The translations under genes and the position numbers were made by a program. A model generated the notes under the pieces. That model saw only the letters and a list, made by a program, of their open reading frames with translations, ran no database searches and had not been told where the DNA came from. This document shows positions 26,288 to 35,657 of a stretch of 64,000 bases of DNA, piece by piece. The DNA comes from JALUZX01 sp964561605 (GTDB lineage: Bacteria; Planctomycetota; UBA1135; JALUZX01). The first letter of the stretch is position 1. Each line of letters opens with the position of its first letter. The DNA lies in contig CAZLQD010000025.1 in the NCBI GenBank assembly GCA_964561605.1, positions 62,001 through 126,000 on the forward strand, given 5' to 3'.

Positions 26288-27177
26288 CCCTCTCCCTCCC
26301 CGGCGGATTCCAGGTAGAGCCGCCGGTAGATCTCCTCCAGCTCGGCCCTTCCCCAGAGGAGGGCTTCCACGGGCTGGTCCGCCAGGGCGGCCACCAGGGC
26401 CTTGGGCTCCCCCGGGGGGGTGATGTGTACCCAGCCCCTCCGGACTTCCCAGGTCGAGCCGGGGGGCAGGGTGAGATCCTCCGGGCGGAAACCCTCGGCC
26501 AGGCGGACCCGGACTCTCTTGGAGAGGTCCCTCCTCAGGGATTCCACCCGTTCGTGGGGCACCACTCTCCCCTCCAGGAGGAAGAGCATCCTGTCGCAGA
26601 CCTTTTCGATGTCGGCCAGGTGGTGGGAGGAGACCAGGATGGTCCTTCCCTTTTCCCGCAGGAGATCCAGGGCGTCCATGAACTGGGCCCGCATGGTGGC
26701 GTCCAACCCCCGGGTGGGTTCGTCCAGGAGGAGGAGTGGGACCGGAGCGGACAGGACGGCGCAGAGGGCCAGCTTCTGTTTCATTCCCGCCGAATAGGTG
26801 CGGACCTTTCTCTCCAGGGGGAGTTCGAAGAGCCTGGGAAGACGCCTCTCCAGTTCTCCGTCCCTCCCCTCCCGGAAGGAGGCGAGGAAGTCCAGGAACT
26901 CCCGGCCCTTCATGTGGAGGTAGATGCTCGTCTCGCCCGGCAGGTAGCTCAGCCTCCTTCGGACCTCCAGGGGGCGGAGGAGGGGATCCAGGCCGTCCAC
27001 CAGGATCCTTCCCGACGTGGGCTTCAGGAGCCCGCAGATCATGCGCATCACCGTGGACTTGCCCGCCCCGTTGGGCCCGACGAAACCCGTGACAGAGCCC
27101 CGGGGGACGTGGAATTCCGCTTCCCGCAAGGCCAGGAGGGCGCCGAAACGCCGGGAGAGTCTTTCGGCTCGGATCAA
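26284..27177 (-). CDS. ABC transporter ATP-binding protein
   Basis: About 297 residues: an ABC-2-type ATPase with Walker A GPNGAGKS, a signature shifted to YSAGMKQ, Walker B LLLLDEPTRGLD and an SSHHLADIE H-loop, followed by a C-terminal regulatory stretch typical of CcmA/NosF-like exporters. No ATG precedes the domain at a suitable distance. A TTG at 27177 with GAGG six bases upstream, right after the stop of the lipoprotein gene, is the best start. The open frame continues further but would overlap the lipoprotein gene. It pairs with the permease at 25478. Confidence 0.85.
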   Translation of the reverse strand: MIRAERLSRRFGALLALREAEFHVPRGSVTGFVGPNGAGKSTVMRMICGLLKPTSGRILVDGLDPLLRPLEVRRRLSYLPGETSIYLHMKGREFLDFLASFREGRDGELERRLPRLFELPLERKVRTYSAGMKQKLALCAVLSAPVPLLLLDEPTRGLDATMRAQFMDALDLLREKGRTILVSSHHLADIEKVCDRMLFLLEGRVVPHERVESLRRDLSKRVRVRLAEGFRPEDLTLPPGSTWEVRRGWVHITPPGEPKALVAALADQPVEALLWGRAELEEIYRRLYLESAGEGEG

Positions 27178-27185
27178 GGGAGGCC

Positions 27186-27866
27186 TCAGTTCCTCTCGAT
27201 GATGGGCCGGTTCAGGTCCGGGCGGTGGATGATCTTCCTCGAGGGAAGGACGTCCCTCCTGGTGAGCATGCACTCCTTGAGGTCCCGGAGACCGGCGACG
27301 CAGAGCCATTTCCTCCCGGAGGGGCGGAGGACCGCCGTTCCCTTCACCAGGCCCAGGAGAGAGAGGCCCCCGGCCTTTCCCTTCCGGAAGATCCCCGCTC
27401 CCGCCTGGGTGGGGTCGAGGCGGAGACCCGAAGGGAGGGCGTAGACCTCGCCGAAGACCCCCTTCTCCCGGACCAGGTGGGTGTAGGCGGTCCAGACCTT
27501 GCCGTTCCTCATACCCATCAGGAGGAGTTCCTCCCCCGGCTTGGGCCAGGTCACGGCGATGGGGACGCCCTGGTGGCGCACGTCCATCTCCAGGCGGAAG
27601 AGTCCACCTCCCGCGGGCCGGATCCGTGCCGTTTCCTCGTAGGGGATGTCGCCGTAGAAGAGCAGGACCTGGGCCCTTCCCTCCCGGGCGGTGGTCCCAA
27701 GGAAGAGCACCCCGTCGGTGGTGGAGACGCCCAGTTCCGTTCCTCCCCTGGTCCGGACCTCCACCATGGGGTGGATCTTCCCCCGGATCGCGCATCCTCC
27801 GAGGAACAGGATGGCCAGGGCGAGTACCGCCGGGACTCGGATGGGGAGCATCCAGGCTGGCCGCAC
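27186..27866 (-). CDS. Putative lipoprotein of unknown function
   Basis: A 226-residue protein with a lipoprotein signal (AILFLGGC, Cys near residue 25) and a beta-rich mature part. I do not recognise a family. AGGAGG four bases before a GTG supports the start at 27866. An ATG at 27851 is the alternative. It is the first gene of a minus-strand run continuing into the ABC ATPase, permease and lpxB with gaps of a few bases. An envelope role linked to that exporter is plausible but not shown. Confidence 0.7.
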   Translation of the reverse strand: MRPAWMLPIRVPAVLALAILFLGGCAIRGKIHPMVEVRTRGGTELGVSTTDGVLFLGTTAREGRAQVLLFYGDIPYEETARIRPAGGGLFRLEMDVRHQGVPIAVTWPKPGEELLLMGMRNGKVWTAYTHLVREKGVFGEVYALPSGLRLDPTQAGAGIFRKGKAGGLSLLGLVKGTAVLRPSGRKWLCVAGLRDLKECMLTRRDVLPSRKIIHRPDLNRPIIERN

Positions 27867-27975
27867 GGCGCCTCCTTGTGCTAGGTCCGTCTCCTGGAGG
27901 CCGGGACCTCCTCGTCCCGGCAGGCCAGCATGCTCGACCAGGCGGGCTCCCAGGTCAAGGAATTGCCGCCTTCCT

Positions 27976-28299
27976 TCAGTCGCCCTTCTTGGGCTCCTTG
28001 GCCGCCCCGGCGGGCTTGGAGGCCTTGGTCTCGCCCCCCGAGGACTTCTTCTCCCCCGTCTTGGCCTCCTCCTTGGATGGCTGGGACTTGTGGGAGGCCG
28101 TGGCCTTCCCGTTTCTGCGCTTGTAGTCCGTCTCGTAGAACCCAGAGCCCTTGAAGATGATCCCCGAGCCCGTGCCGATGAGCCGGACCAGGGCCATCTT
28201 GCCGCAGGAAGGACACTTCTTCTTGGCCTTCTCCGTCATGGACTGGAAGAGGGCGAAGGTGTGGCCGCAGGCTTTGCACTTGTAGTCGTAGGTAGGCAT
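27976..28299 (-). CDS. FmdB-family zinc ribbon protein
   Basis: A 107-residue protein starting MPTYDYKCKACGH with a second CPSCG pair at about residue 30: the CxxC-CxxC zinc ribbon of the FmdB/putative regulatory protein family. The C-terminal half is a Lys/Ser/Glu-rich low-complexity tail. It follows grpE by three bases at the end of the chaperone block. Family members are small and their role is not established. The linkage to dnaJ-grpE here suggests a stress-linked function (inference). Confidence 0.88.
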   Translation of the reverse strand: MPTYDYKCKACGHTFALFQSMTEKAKKKCPSCGKMALVRLIGTGSGIIFKGSGFYETDYKRRNGKATASHKSQPSKEEAKTGEKKSSGGETKASKPAGAAKEPKKGD

Positions 28300-28302
28300 G
28301 GC

Positions 28303-29091
28303 TCAATCCTCCTGGGGCTCCGGGCCTTCGGGCTCGGCGCGATCCTCGGGCTCCGGGGGAGGGGTCCCTTCCTTCCTCGGGGAGTCCTGGGGTTCTTTCG
28401 ACTTCTTCTCTTCTTCCTCTTTCTCGGCCGATCCGGGCCTCTCGCTCACCACCACCTGGGCGTGGCGAAGGACCCGGTTCTTGAGCTTGTATCCTTTGCG
28501 GAGGACGTGGGTCACAACGCCGGGGGGAACCTCCTCGGTGGGGTGGACCTGGACGGCGTCGTGGTAGAGGGGGTCGAAGGGCTTTCCCTTGCCGGGGACC
28601 TCCTCCACGCCGGCCGAGCCGAGGAGGGCCTTCCACTGGTCCTGGACCAGCCGGAGACCCTGGACCAGGTCCTCCACGGAGCCTCCCTTCTCGGCGGCTT
28701 CCAGGGCCATGTCGAGCATGTCGAAGAGGTGGAGCACCTCGCCGAAGGCCAGGGCCTTGGCCTCTTCCCTCAAGGCCTGTTTCTCCTCTTCCACCCGGCG
28801 GCGGTAGTTCTCGAATTCCGCGATCCGCCGGAGGACCTTCTCTCTGGCCTCCTCCAGCTCGGCCTTGGTCCTGGCCAGCTCCTCCTCGCACTGGACGGCC
28901 GCCCGTTTCCAGGAGACCCGGCTCCTCTTGCGGGCGCTCTTCTCCGCCTCGGAAGAGCCCTCCTTCCGGGACCCCCGGGAGGGAGACTCCCCGCCTCGGT
29001 CCTCCCCGGATGGCTTCTCCTCCCCGGCGGGAGGGGGCGGGTTCTCCCTGGGCTCTTCGTCCTGCAGATCTTTCTTTTCTTCTTCCATCAT
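28303..29091 (-). CDS. grpE: Nucleotide exchange factor GrpE
   Basis: A 262-residue GrpE, the ADP-release factor for DnaK. The GrpE core lies at residues about 80 to 225, with a long N-terminal coiled coil (ELARTKAELEEAREKVLRRIAEFENYRRR), then FDMLDMALE and the C-terminal beta domain motifs FDPLYHDAV and VLRKGYKLKNRVLRHAQVVV. Charged, low-complexity extensions at both ends make it longer than the usual about 200 residues. Its start overlaps the dnaJ stop (TGATG). dnaK is not in this cluster. Confidence 0.93.
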   Translation of the reverse strand: MMEEEKKDLQDEEPRENPPPPAGEEKPSGEDRGGESPSRGSRKEGSSEAEKSARKRSRVSWKRAAVQCEEELARTKAELEEAREKVLRRIAEFENYRRRVEEEKQALREEAKALAFGEVLHLFDMLDMALEAAEKGGSVEDLVQGLRLVQDQWKALLGSAGVEEVPGKGKPFDPLYHDAVQVHPTEEVPPGVVTHVLRKGYKLKNRVLRHAQVVVSERPGSAEKEEEEKKSKEPQDSPRKEGTPPPEPEDRAEPEGPEPQED

Positions 29092-30245
29092 CCTTCCCCG
29101 AAGAAGTTGCGGACTTTGCGGAAGATGCTCTTCCCTTTGTCCCGGTTCTTCTCCTCGATCCTGGCGAATTCCTTCAGGAGTTCTTCCTGGCGCTTGTCGA
29201 TCTTCTTGGGCACCTCCACGAAGACACGGACGTAGAGATGGCCCTTGCCCCGCCCTTCCGGGTCGGGGATGCCCTGGCCCCTGAGCCGGAGCACCTGGCC
29301 CGACTGGGTGCCGGGGGGAATCTTCAAGGTCACCTTCCGGCCCGTGAGGGTGGGAATCTCCACCTGGGAGCCCAGAACGGCCTGGGCGAAGGTGATGGGG
29401 ATCTCGCAATACAGGTCCAGGCCTTCCCTGTGGAAGAATTCGTGTTCCTTCACGTGGACCACGACGAGGAGATCCCCGGGAGGGCCTCCGCCCTGGCCGG
29501 GCTCCCCCTGGCCGGCCAGGCGCAGGGTGGTCCCCGTCTCCACTCCGGGAGGGATCTTCACTTTCAGGGTCACCGTCTCGGGGACCATGCCCTTCCCGCC
29601 GCAAGTGGGGCAGGGGTCTTTGAGGACCACGCCCGTTCCGCCGCACTGGGGGCAGGTCTCCCGGAGCTGGAAGAACCCCCGGCTCCGCTGGATCATCCCG
29701 GTGCCGCCGCAATACTGGCAGGTGACCTGGCCCGTTCCGGGCCTGGCGCCCGTTCCGTCGCAGGTCTTGCACAGGCCCATGCGGTTGATCGTAAGGGTCT
29801 TCTCCGCGCCCTTTACGGCTTCCTCCAGGGTGATCTCGATGTCGGCCCTGAGGGATGTGCCCCTGGTGACCCGGGTTCCGCCCCGGCCCGAACGGGAGCG
29901 GCCCCGCGAGCCGAAGCCGAAGATGTCTCCGCCGAAGAAGCCTCCCAGGTCGCCGAAGATGTCCCCGAAGGCGGCGAAGATGTCGTCGATCCCCGAGAAG
30001 GTGGGGCCTCCGCCGGCCTGGTCGAAGCCGGCCGTGCCGAACTGGTCGTACTGCTTGCGCTTCTCGGGGTCGGAAAGGACGGCGTAGGCCTCGGCGGCCT
30101 CCTTGAACTTCTCCTCCGCCTCCTTGCTTCCCTTGTTCCGGTCTGGGTGATATTTGAGGGCGAGTTTCCTGTAGGCGTTCTTGATCTCCTCCTGCGTGGC
30201 GTTCCTGTCCACGCCGAGGACCTCGTAATAGTCGCGCTTCGCCAT
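29088..30245 (-). CDS. dnaJ: Chaperone protein DnaJ
   Basis: A 385-residue type I DnaJ. The J domain (residues 1-70) has the HPD motif in KYHPDRNKG. A Gly/Phe-rich linker (about 75-135) precedes four zinc-finger repeats (CKTCDGTG, CQYCGGTG, CPQCGGTG, CPTCGGKG) and the C-terminal substrate-binding domains. It stimulates DnaK and presents substrates. The start used (MAKRDYY) has GAGGG five bases upstream. The frame is open ten codons further. It is the fourth gene of the minus-strand chaperone block, separated from groEL1 by a strong hairpin. Confidence 0.95.
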   Translation of the reverse strand: MAKRDYYEVLGVDRNATQEEIKNAYRKLALKYHPDRNKGSKEAEEKFKEAAEAYAVLSDPEKRKQYDQFGTAGFDQAGGGPTFSGIDDIFAAFGDIFGDLGGFFGGDIFGFGSRGRSRSGRGGTRVTRGTSLRADIEITLEEAVKGAEKTLTINRMGLCKTCDGTGARPGTGQVTCQYCGGTGMIQRSRGFFQLRETCPQCGGTGVVLKDPCPTCGGKGMVPETVTLKVKIPPGVETGTTLRLAGQGEPGQGGGPPGDLLVVVHVKEHEFFHREGLDLYCEIPITFAQAVLGSQVEIPTLTGRKVTLKIPPGTQSGQVLRLRGQGIPDPEGRGKGHLYVRVFVEVPKKIDKRQEELLKEFARIEEKNRDKGKSIFRKVRNFFGEG

Positions 30246-30291
30246 GCCCGCCCTCGCCATCGTTTCCTGGACCATTTTCTATATTAGGCAC

Positions 30292-30323
30292 CCGGCAGCC
30301 GGCCCTCGGGGACCGGCTGCCGG
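30292..30323 (-). terminator. Intercistronic hairpin between groEL1 and dnaJ
   Basis: A perfect 11-bp inverted repeat (CCGGCAGCCGG / CCGGCTGCCGG, loop 10 nt) lies in the 100-bp gap. On the minus strand it is followed by an A/T-rich stretch (CTAATATAG) rather than a U-run. It may cause partial termination or mRNA processing. The A/T-rich part could be a -10 element for a secondary dnaJ promoter. Confidence 0.55.
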
Positions 30324-30345
30324 TTTCCGATCGGACCTGGGGCCC

Positions 30346-31950
<1,605 letters not shown>

Positions 31951-31954
31951 GGCT

Positions 31955-32245
31955 CTACTCCTCGATCTTGGCCAGGATTTCCCTTTCCTGGACGATCTTG
32001 TACTCCTCGTCACCGATCTTTACGTCCGTCCCGGCGTATTTGCCGAAGAGGACCACGTCGCCCGGCTCGAGATCGATCCGGGCCCTCTTGCCGTTTTCGA
32101 GGAGCCTTCCCGATCCGACGGCCTCGACCTTGCCCTTCTGGGGCTTCTCCTTGGCCGTGTCGGGGAGGACGATCCCTCCCGGGGTGGTCTCCTCCACGTC
32201 GAGAACCTTGAGAACGACTCTGTCGTCGAGAGGTCTGATACCCAT
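31955..32245 (-). CDS. groES: Co-chaperonin GroES
   Basis: A 96-residue Hsp10 starting MGIRPLDDRVVLK, with the mobile-loop region ETTPGGIVLPDTAKEKPQ and the C-terminal VLFGKYAGTDVKI. It caps the GroEL ring. Uniquely here it sits between two groEL genes: 65 bp after groEL2 and 4 bp before groEL1. Length is normal. Confidence 0.97.
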   Translation of the reverse strand: MGIRPLDDRVVLKVLDVEETTPGGIVLPDTAKEKPQKGKVEAVGSGRLLENGKRARIDLEPGDVVLFGKYAGTDVKIGDEEYKIVQEREILAKIEE

Positions 32246-32310
32246 GGTGATCTCCTCTTTCCTGTCAGGTTTCCTGCCTTCTCTGTGTCTTCCGCCCGGG
32301 GGCGGGTGGA

Positions 32311-33948
32311 TCAGTAGTCGTAATCCATCCCGCCGTAGTCCTCGGACTCCTCGTCCTCCTTCTCTTCCTTCTTCTCCGCGATGAGAGCGTCGGTGGTGAG
32401 AAGGAGGGTTCCCACGGAAACGGCGTTGACCAGGGCGGAAATCGTCACCTTGGCCGGATCCATGACGCCGAACTCGATCATGTTTCCGTATTCGCCGGTG
32501 AGGGCGTTGAAGCCGAACTCCTCGTCGTCGCCGGCGAGGACCTTGCGTTCCACCAGGGCACCGTCTTCCCCGGCGTTCTCGGCGATCTTGCGCAGGGGGG
32601 CGGTGCAGGCCTTGCGGACGACCTGGACGCCGAAGTCCTCGTCTCCCTTGAGCTTCATGTCCTCCAGGACCCGGGAAGCCCTGAGCAGGGCCACGCCGCC
32701 CCCGGGAAGGATACCTTCCTCGATGGCCGCCCTGGTGGCGTGGAGGGCGTCCTCCACGAGGGCCTTCCGCTCCTTGAGCTCCGTCTCGGTGAGGGCCCCC
32801 ACGTTGATCTGGGCGACCCCGCCGGTGAGCTTGGCCAGCCGCTCCTGGAGCTTCTCCCTGTCGTAGTCCGAGGTGGTCTCCTCGATCTCCTTGCGGATCT
32901 GCTTGGCCCGGGCCGAGACGTCCGCCGGGTCGCCGGCGCCTTCCAGGATGATCGTGTTGTCCTTGTCGACGGTCACCTTCTTGGCCCGCCCCAGGTCGGT
33001 GATGTCGATCTTGTCCAGCTCGAGCCCCATGTCCTTGAAGAGGGGCTTCTTGGCTCCCGTGAGGATGGCGATGTCCTGGAGCATGGCCTTGCGCCGGTCC
33101 CCGTAGCCCGGGGCCTTGACGGCGCAACAGGAAATGGTGCCTCTCAGCTTGTTCACCACCAGGGTGGCCAGGGCCTCGCCCTCCACGTCCTCGGCGATGA
33201 TGAGGAGGGGCTTTCCGGCGTTCTTGATCTTCTCCAGCAGGGGAAGGAGCTTGTGCACGCTGGAGATCTTGTCCTCGTGGATGAGGATGAAGGCGTTCTC
33301 CAGCTTGCACTCCATGGTGTCCTGGTCGGTGGCGAAGTGGGGGGTCAGGTAGCCCCGGTCGAACTGCATCCCTTCCACGACCTTGACTTCCGTCTCCCTG
33401 CCCTTGCCCTCTTCCACGGTGATCACGCCGTCACGGCCCACCTTCTCCAGGGCCTCGGCGATCATCTTGCCCACGGAGGGATCGTTGTTGGCGGCGATGG
33501 ACGCCACTTTCACGATGGCCGAGAGGTCTCCCTCGGGCACGGGCTTGGCCATTTTCTCCAGTTCTTCCTTCACCTTGTCGGCGGCCTTCCGGATGCCCCG
33601 GTTCAGCTCGGCCGGGTTGGCGCCGGAGGTGAGGAACTTGTTGCCCTGGTTCACGATCTCCGTGGCCAGGAGGGTGGCCGTCGTAGTGCCGTCGCCGGCC
33701 ACGTCGCTGGTCTTGCTCGCCACTTCGCGGACCAGGCGGGCGCCCATGTTTTCGTAGGGATCCTTGAGGTCGATCTCTTCCGCCACGGACACCCCGTCCT
33801 TGGTGATCGTCGGGCCGCCCCAACTCTTGTCCAGGACGGCGTTCCGTCCCCGGGGGCCCAGGGTGCTGATCACGGCGCGGGCGAGCTTGTTGACGCCTTG
33901 GCGGATCGCTTCCCTCGCCTGGACGTCGAAGATCAACTGTTTGGCCAT
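32311..33948 (-). CDS. groEL: Chaperonin GroEL, copy 2 (with GGM-type tail)
   Basis: A 545-residue Hsp60, first gene of the chaperone block. Core motifs are TLGPRGRNAV, GDGTTTATLLATEI, VGALTETELKERK and GGGVALLR. The C-terminus is acidic and ends DYGGMDYDY, keeping a GGM-like element. Sequence differs clearly from copy 1 (for example SWGGPTITKDG against SFGGPQVTKDG), so this is an old duplication rather than a recent repeat. A sigma-54-type promoter lies about 110 bp upstream. No CIRCE element is visible. Confidence 0.95.
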   Translation of the reverse strand: MAKQLIFDVQAREAIRQGVNKLARAVISTLGPRGRNAVLDKSWGGPTITKDGVSVAEEIDLKDPYENMGARLVREVASKTSDVAGDGTTTATLLATEIVNQGNKFLTSGANPAELNRGIRKAADKVKEELEKMAKPVPEGDLSAIVKVASIAANNDPSVGKMIAEALEKVGRDGVITVEEGKGRETEVKVVEGMQFDRGYLTPHFATDQDTMECKLENAFILIHEDKISSVHKLLPLLEKIKNAGKPLLIIAEDVEGEALATLVVNKLRGTISCCAVKAPGYGDRRKAMLQDIAILTGAKKPLFKDMGLELDKIDITDLGRAKKVTVDKDNTIILEGAGDPADVSARAKQIRKEIEETTSDYDREKLQERLAKLTGGVAQINVGALTETELKERKALVEDALHATRAAIEEGILPGGGVALLRASRVLEDMKLKGDEDFGVQVVRKACTAPLRKIAENAGEDGALVERKVLAGDDEEFGFNALTGEYGNMIEFGVMDPAKVTISALVNAVSVGTLLLTTDALIAEKKEEKEDEESEDYGGMDYDY

Positions 33949-34059
33949 CTCATCCTCCTTGGGAATTCCAGGTGAGATTCTTTCGATGGAGGTCGTTCCC
34001 GGGCACTCGCGGCGAGGCCCCGGCGGGGCGCAGGCCCCTCTGGAAAGGCCCCACCTTCC

Positions 34060-34074
34060 GCAAATGGGGTGCCA
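34060..34074 (-). promoter_or_regulatory. Sigma-54 (-24/-12) promoter for the chaperone block
   Basis: On the minus strand the sequence reads TGGCAC-CCCAT-TTGC. This fits the sigma-54 consensus TGGCAC-N5-TTGC, with the invariant GG and GC exactly ten bases apart. It lies in the intergenic region and points at groEL2. The predicted start site is near 34048, giving a leader of about 100 nt. It has not been shown experimentally, but a match this complete in an intergenic region is unlikely by chance. Confidence 0.7.
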
Positions 34075-34182
34075 ATCAGGGGGTGGCCTGGGCCCGGTAG
34101 GGCCAAGACTCTGGAACCAAAAGGGTTAAGGTGTCCTCCCCCTGCCCGGGAGGGAGGGCTCCTCCTGGAAGGGCCCTCCTTT

Positions 34183-34197
34183 CTGCCAAAGTGGCAG
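34183..34197. promoter_or_regulatory. Palindrome CTGCCA-N3-TGGCAG, copy 1 (candidate activator site)
   Basis: CTGCCA-AAG-TGGCAG is a perfect 6-bp-arm palindrome centred about 142 bp upstream of the predicted sigma-54 start site. This is within the range used by enhancer-binding activators. A second copy lies 43 bp further upstream (about four helical turns). Confidence 0.6.
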
Positions 34198-34225
34198 GGG
34201 CCTGCCGAGGCGGGCCTGGGCCCGG

Positions 34226-34240
34226 CTGCCAAGGTGGCAG
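34226..34240. promoter_or_regulatory. Palindrome CTGCCA-N3-TGGCAG, copy 2 (candidate activator site)
   Basis: CTGCCA-AGG-TGGCAG has the same arms and spacing as the copy at 34183. A degenerate third half-match (CTGCCGAGGCGGG, from 34202) lies between them. The pair could be read by an activator of the chaperone promoter, by a regulator of the divergent NPCBM gene, or by both. Confidence 0.6.
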
Positions 34241-34364
34241 GCGGGAAGGTCGTACCTTGAAGGTCCTCCCGGGGGCGGCCAAACTCAGCCTTCCCGGGCC
34301 ACCCTCGCTTCTCGGGTCAGAGGAGGGAGGAGAATCGGGCCGGCACGAGGAGCGAGAGGACTCG

Positions 34365-35642
34365 ATGAGAGCAATCCAGCTTTGCCTGGCCCTTGGGATG
34401 GGCCTCCTTTCTCTTCCGGGAGTCTGTTCCGCCCAGGCTTCCCGGCCTGCTTTGCGTCTTCCCGGGGAGGCCTTGATCCTTGGGGCCGGCGGGGGAGGGC
34501 TCTACCCGGTCCTGGTGAGGGGCTGGAGAGAGGGGCGTCCCTTGGTTACGGCCCCTCCGGGAGGGAAGGCCCTCCCCGAGGGAAAGGTGCTCTGGCTCGC
34601 TTCGGCCTCCACCGGGAAAGAACCCCCTGTCTCCGAGGAGGATTGCCGGGTCTTCTTCTTCCAGGCCGGAGAGATGACGGCCCACCCGGCGGGCGGGGCC
34701 GGCCAGGGAGACTACTTCCTCCTGGAGAAGACCCCTTTCGACGCATCCTTGACGATCCCCATCGTCTGGTTGAGGGCGGTGATCTTTCCTTCCCGAACGA
34801 GGGGATGGAGCGAAAAGGAGTTGCTCTCCAAGGCGGGAAAGGGCCAGGAGTTGCTCCTGGTCCCGGCAAAGCGGGGCTTCGACCGGATTCCCGGCTTCAT
34901 CTTCCGGTTCTCCGCCGAGGGTGTCCACTTCGCTCCCGGCGAGGAGCAGGAGGCCCGCCTCTTCCCCTGGAAGAAGGTGGCCGCCGTCCTTCGGGGGCCC
35001 GACCCCGAAGAACCTCCCCCGCCTCTGGGCAAGGAGTTCGATACCAGGCTGGACTTTCCCAGGGGAGGGCACTTCCTGGTGAAGGTCCTGGGGGTGGACT
35101 CCCGGGGCGTGCACGTTCGCCTTCCCTGGGGTGAGGAACCCCATTGTCCCTGGGAGAACCTGAGGGGGCTCCTTCCTCCGGAGAAGGACAGGCTCTTCCT
35201 CTCCATGGTCCGGCCTCTGAAGGTGGAGGAGGTTCCCTTCCTGGGGCCGGGCAAGCCCTTCTTGTTCCGGTGGAAGGCCGACCGGTCCTGCACGGGAGGG
35301 CCCCTCCTGGCGGGAGGGCGCCGGTGGCCCCTGGGGCTGGGGGTCCACTCCAGGACCAGGCTCACCTTCGCCCTGGGGGGGAAGTGGTCCCGTTTCTTCA
35401 CCCTTGCTGCGGTGGACGACTCGGCCCTGTCCCTGCCCGTCCGGGGAGATGCGGCCCTCCGGATCTATGCGGACGGCAAGGTCCTCTGGGAGAGGAAGAG
35501 CCTCCAGGGCGGGGAGGGCCCCGTGGCCGTGGGCCCCCTGGACGTATCCGGCGCCAAGGAACTCACCCTGGAAGTGGACTTCGGTAGGTCCCTCCACCTG
35601 GGGGACCGGGTGGACTGGATCCTTCCCGTTCTCTTCCGCTGA
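34365..35642 (+). CDS. Exported NPCBM-domain protein
   Basis: A 425-residue protein with a signal peptide (residues 1 to about 24, ending CSAQA). The last about 110 residues are an NPCBM domain (novel putative carbohydrate-binding module), recognisable by LGLGVHSRTRLTFAL and ALRIYADGKVLWE. The central part is beta-rich and not recognised. The start ATG lies far inside the open frame, and signal peptide and AGAGGA support it. The stop is 15 bp before the VWA gene, so the two are likely one operon. A surface protein binding sugars is likely. There is no catalytic motif. Confidence 0.8.
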   Translation: MRAIQLCLALGMGLLSLPGVCSAQASRPALRLPGEALILGAGGGGLYPVLVRGWREGRPLVTAPPGGKALPEGKVLWLASASTGKEPPVSEEDCRVFFFQAGEMTAHPAGGAGQGDYFLLEKTPFDASLTIPIVWLRAVIFPSRTRGWSEKELLSKAGKGQELLLVPAKRGFDRIPGFIFRFSAEGVHFAPGEEQEARLFPWKKVAAVLRGPDPEEPPPPLGKEFDTRLDFPRGGHFLVKVLGVDSRGVHVRLPWGEEPHCPWENLRGLLPPEKDRLFLSMVRPLKVEEVPFLGPGKPFLFRWKADRSCTGGPLLAGGRRWPLGLGVHSRTRLTFALGGKWSRFFTLAAVDDSALSLPVRGDAALRIYADGKVLWERKSLQGGEGPVAVGPLDVSGAKELTLEVDFGRSLHLGDRVDWILPVLFR

Positions 35643-35657
35643 CCTGCAAGGAGGAAG

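Larger units (their letters stand above)
33949..34364. other. 416-bp divergent control region, groEL2 / NPCBM gene
   Basis: No gene is supported here. Short open frames lack family features. The region holds the sigma-54-type promoter (34060-34074, minus), the two CTGCCA palindromes (34183-34240) and a TTAAGG element (34126) that resembles the -10 of the tRNA-Lys promoter and could serve the plus-strand gene. Confidence 0.6.

Noticed and set aside
33949..34364. CIRCE (HrcA) element before groEL2
   Set aside because: No TTAGCACTC-N9-GAGTGCTAA-like repeat is present on either strand.
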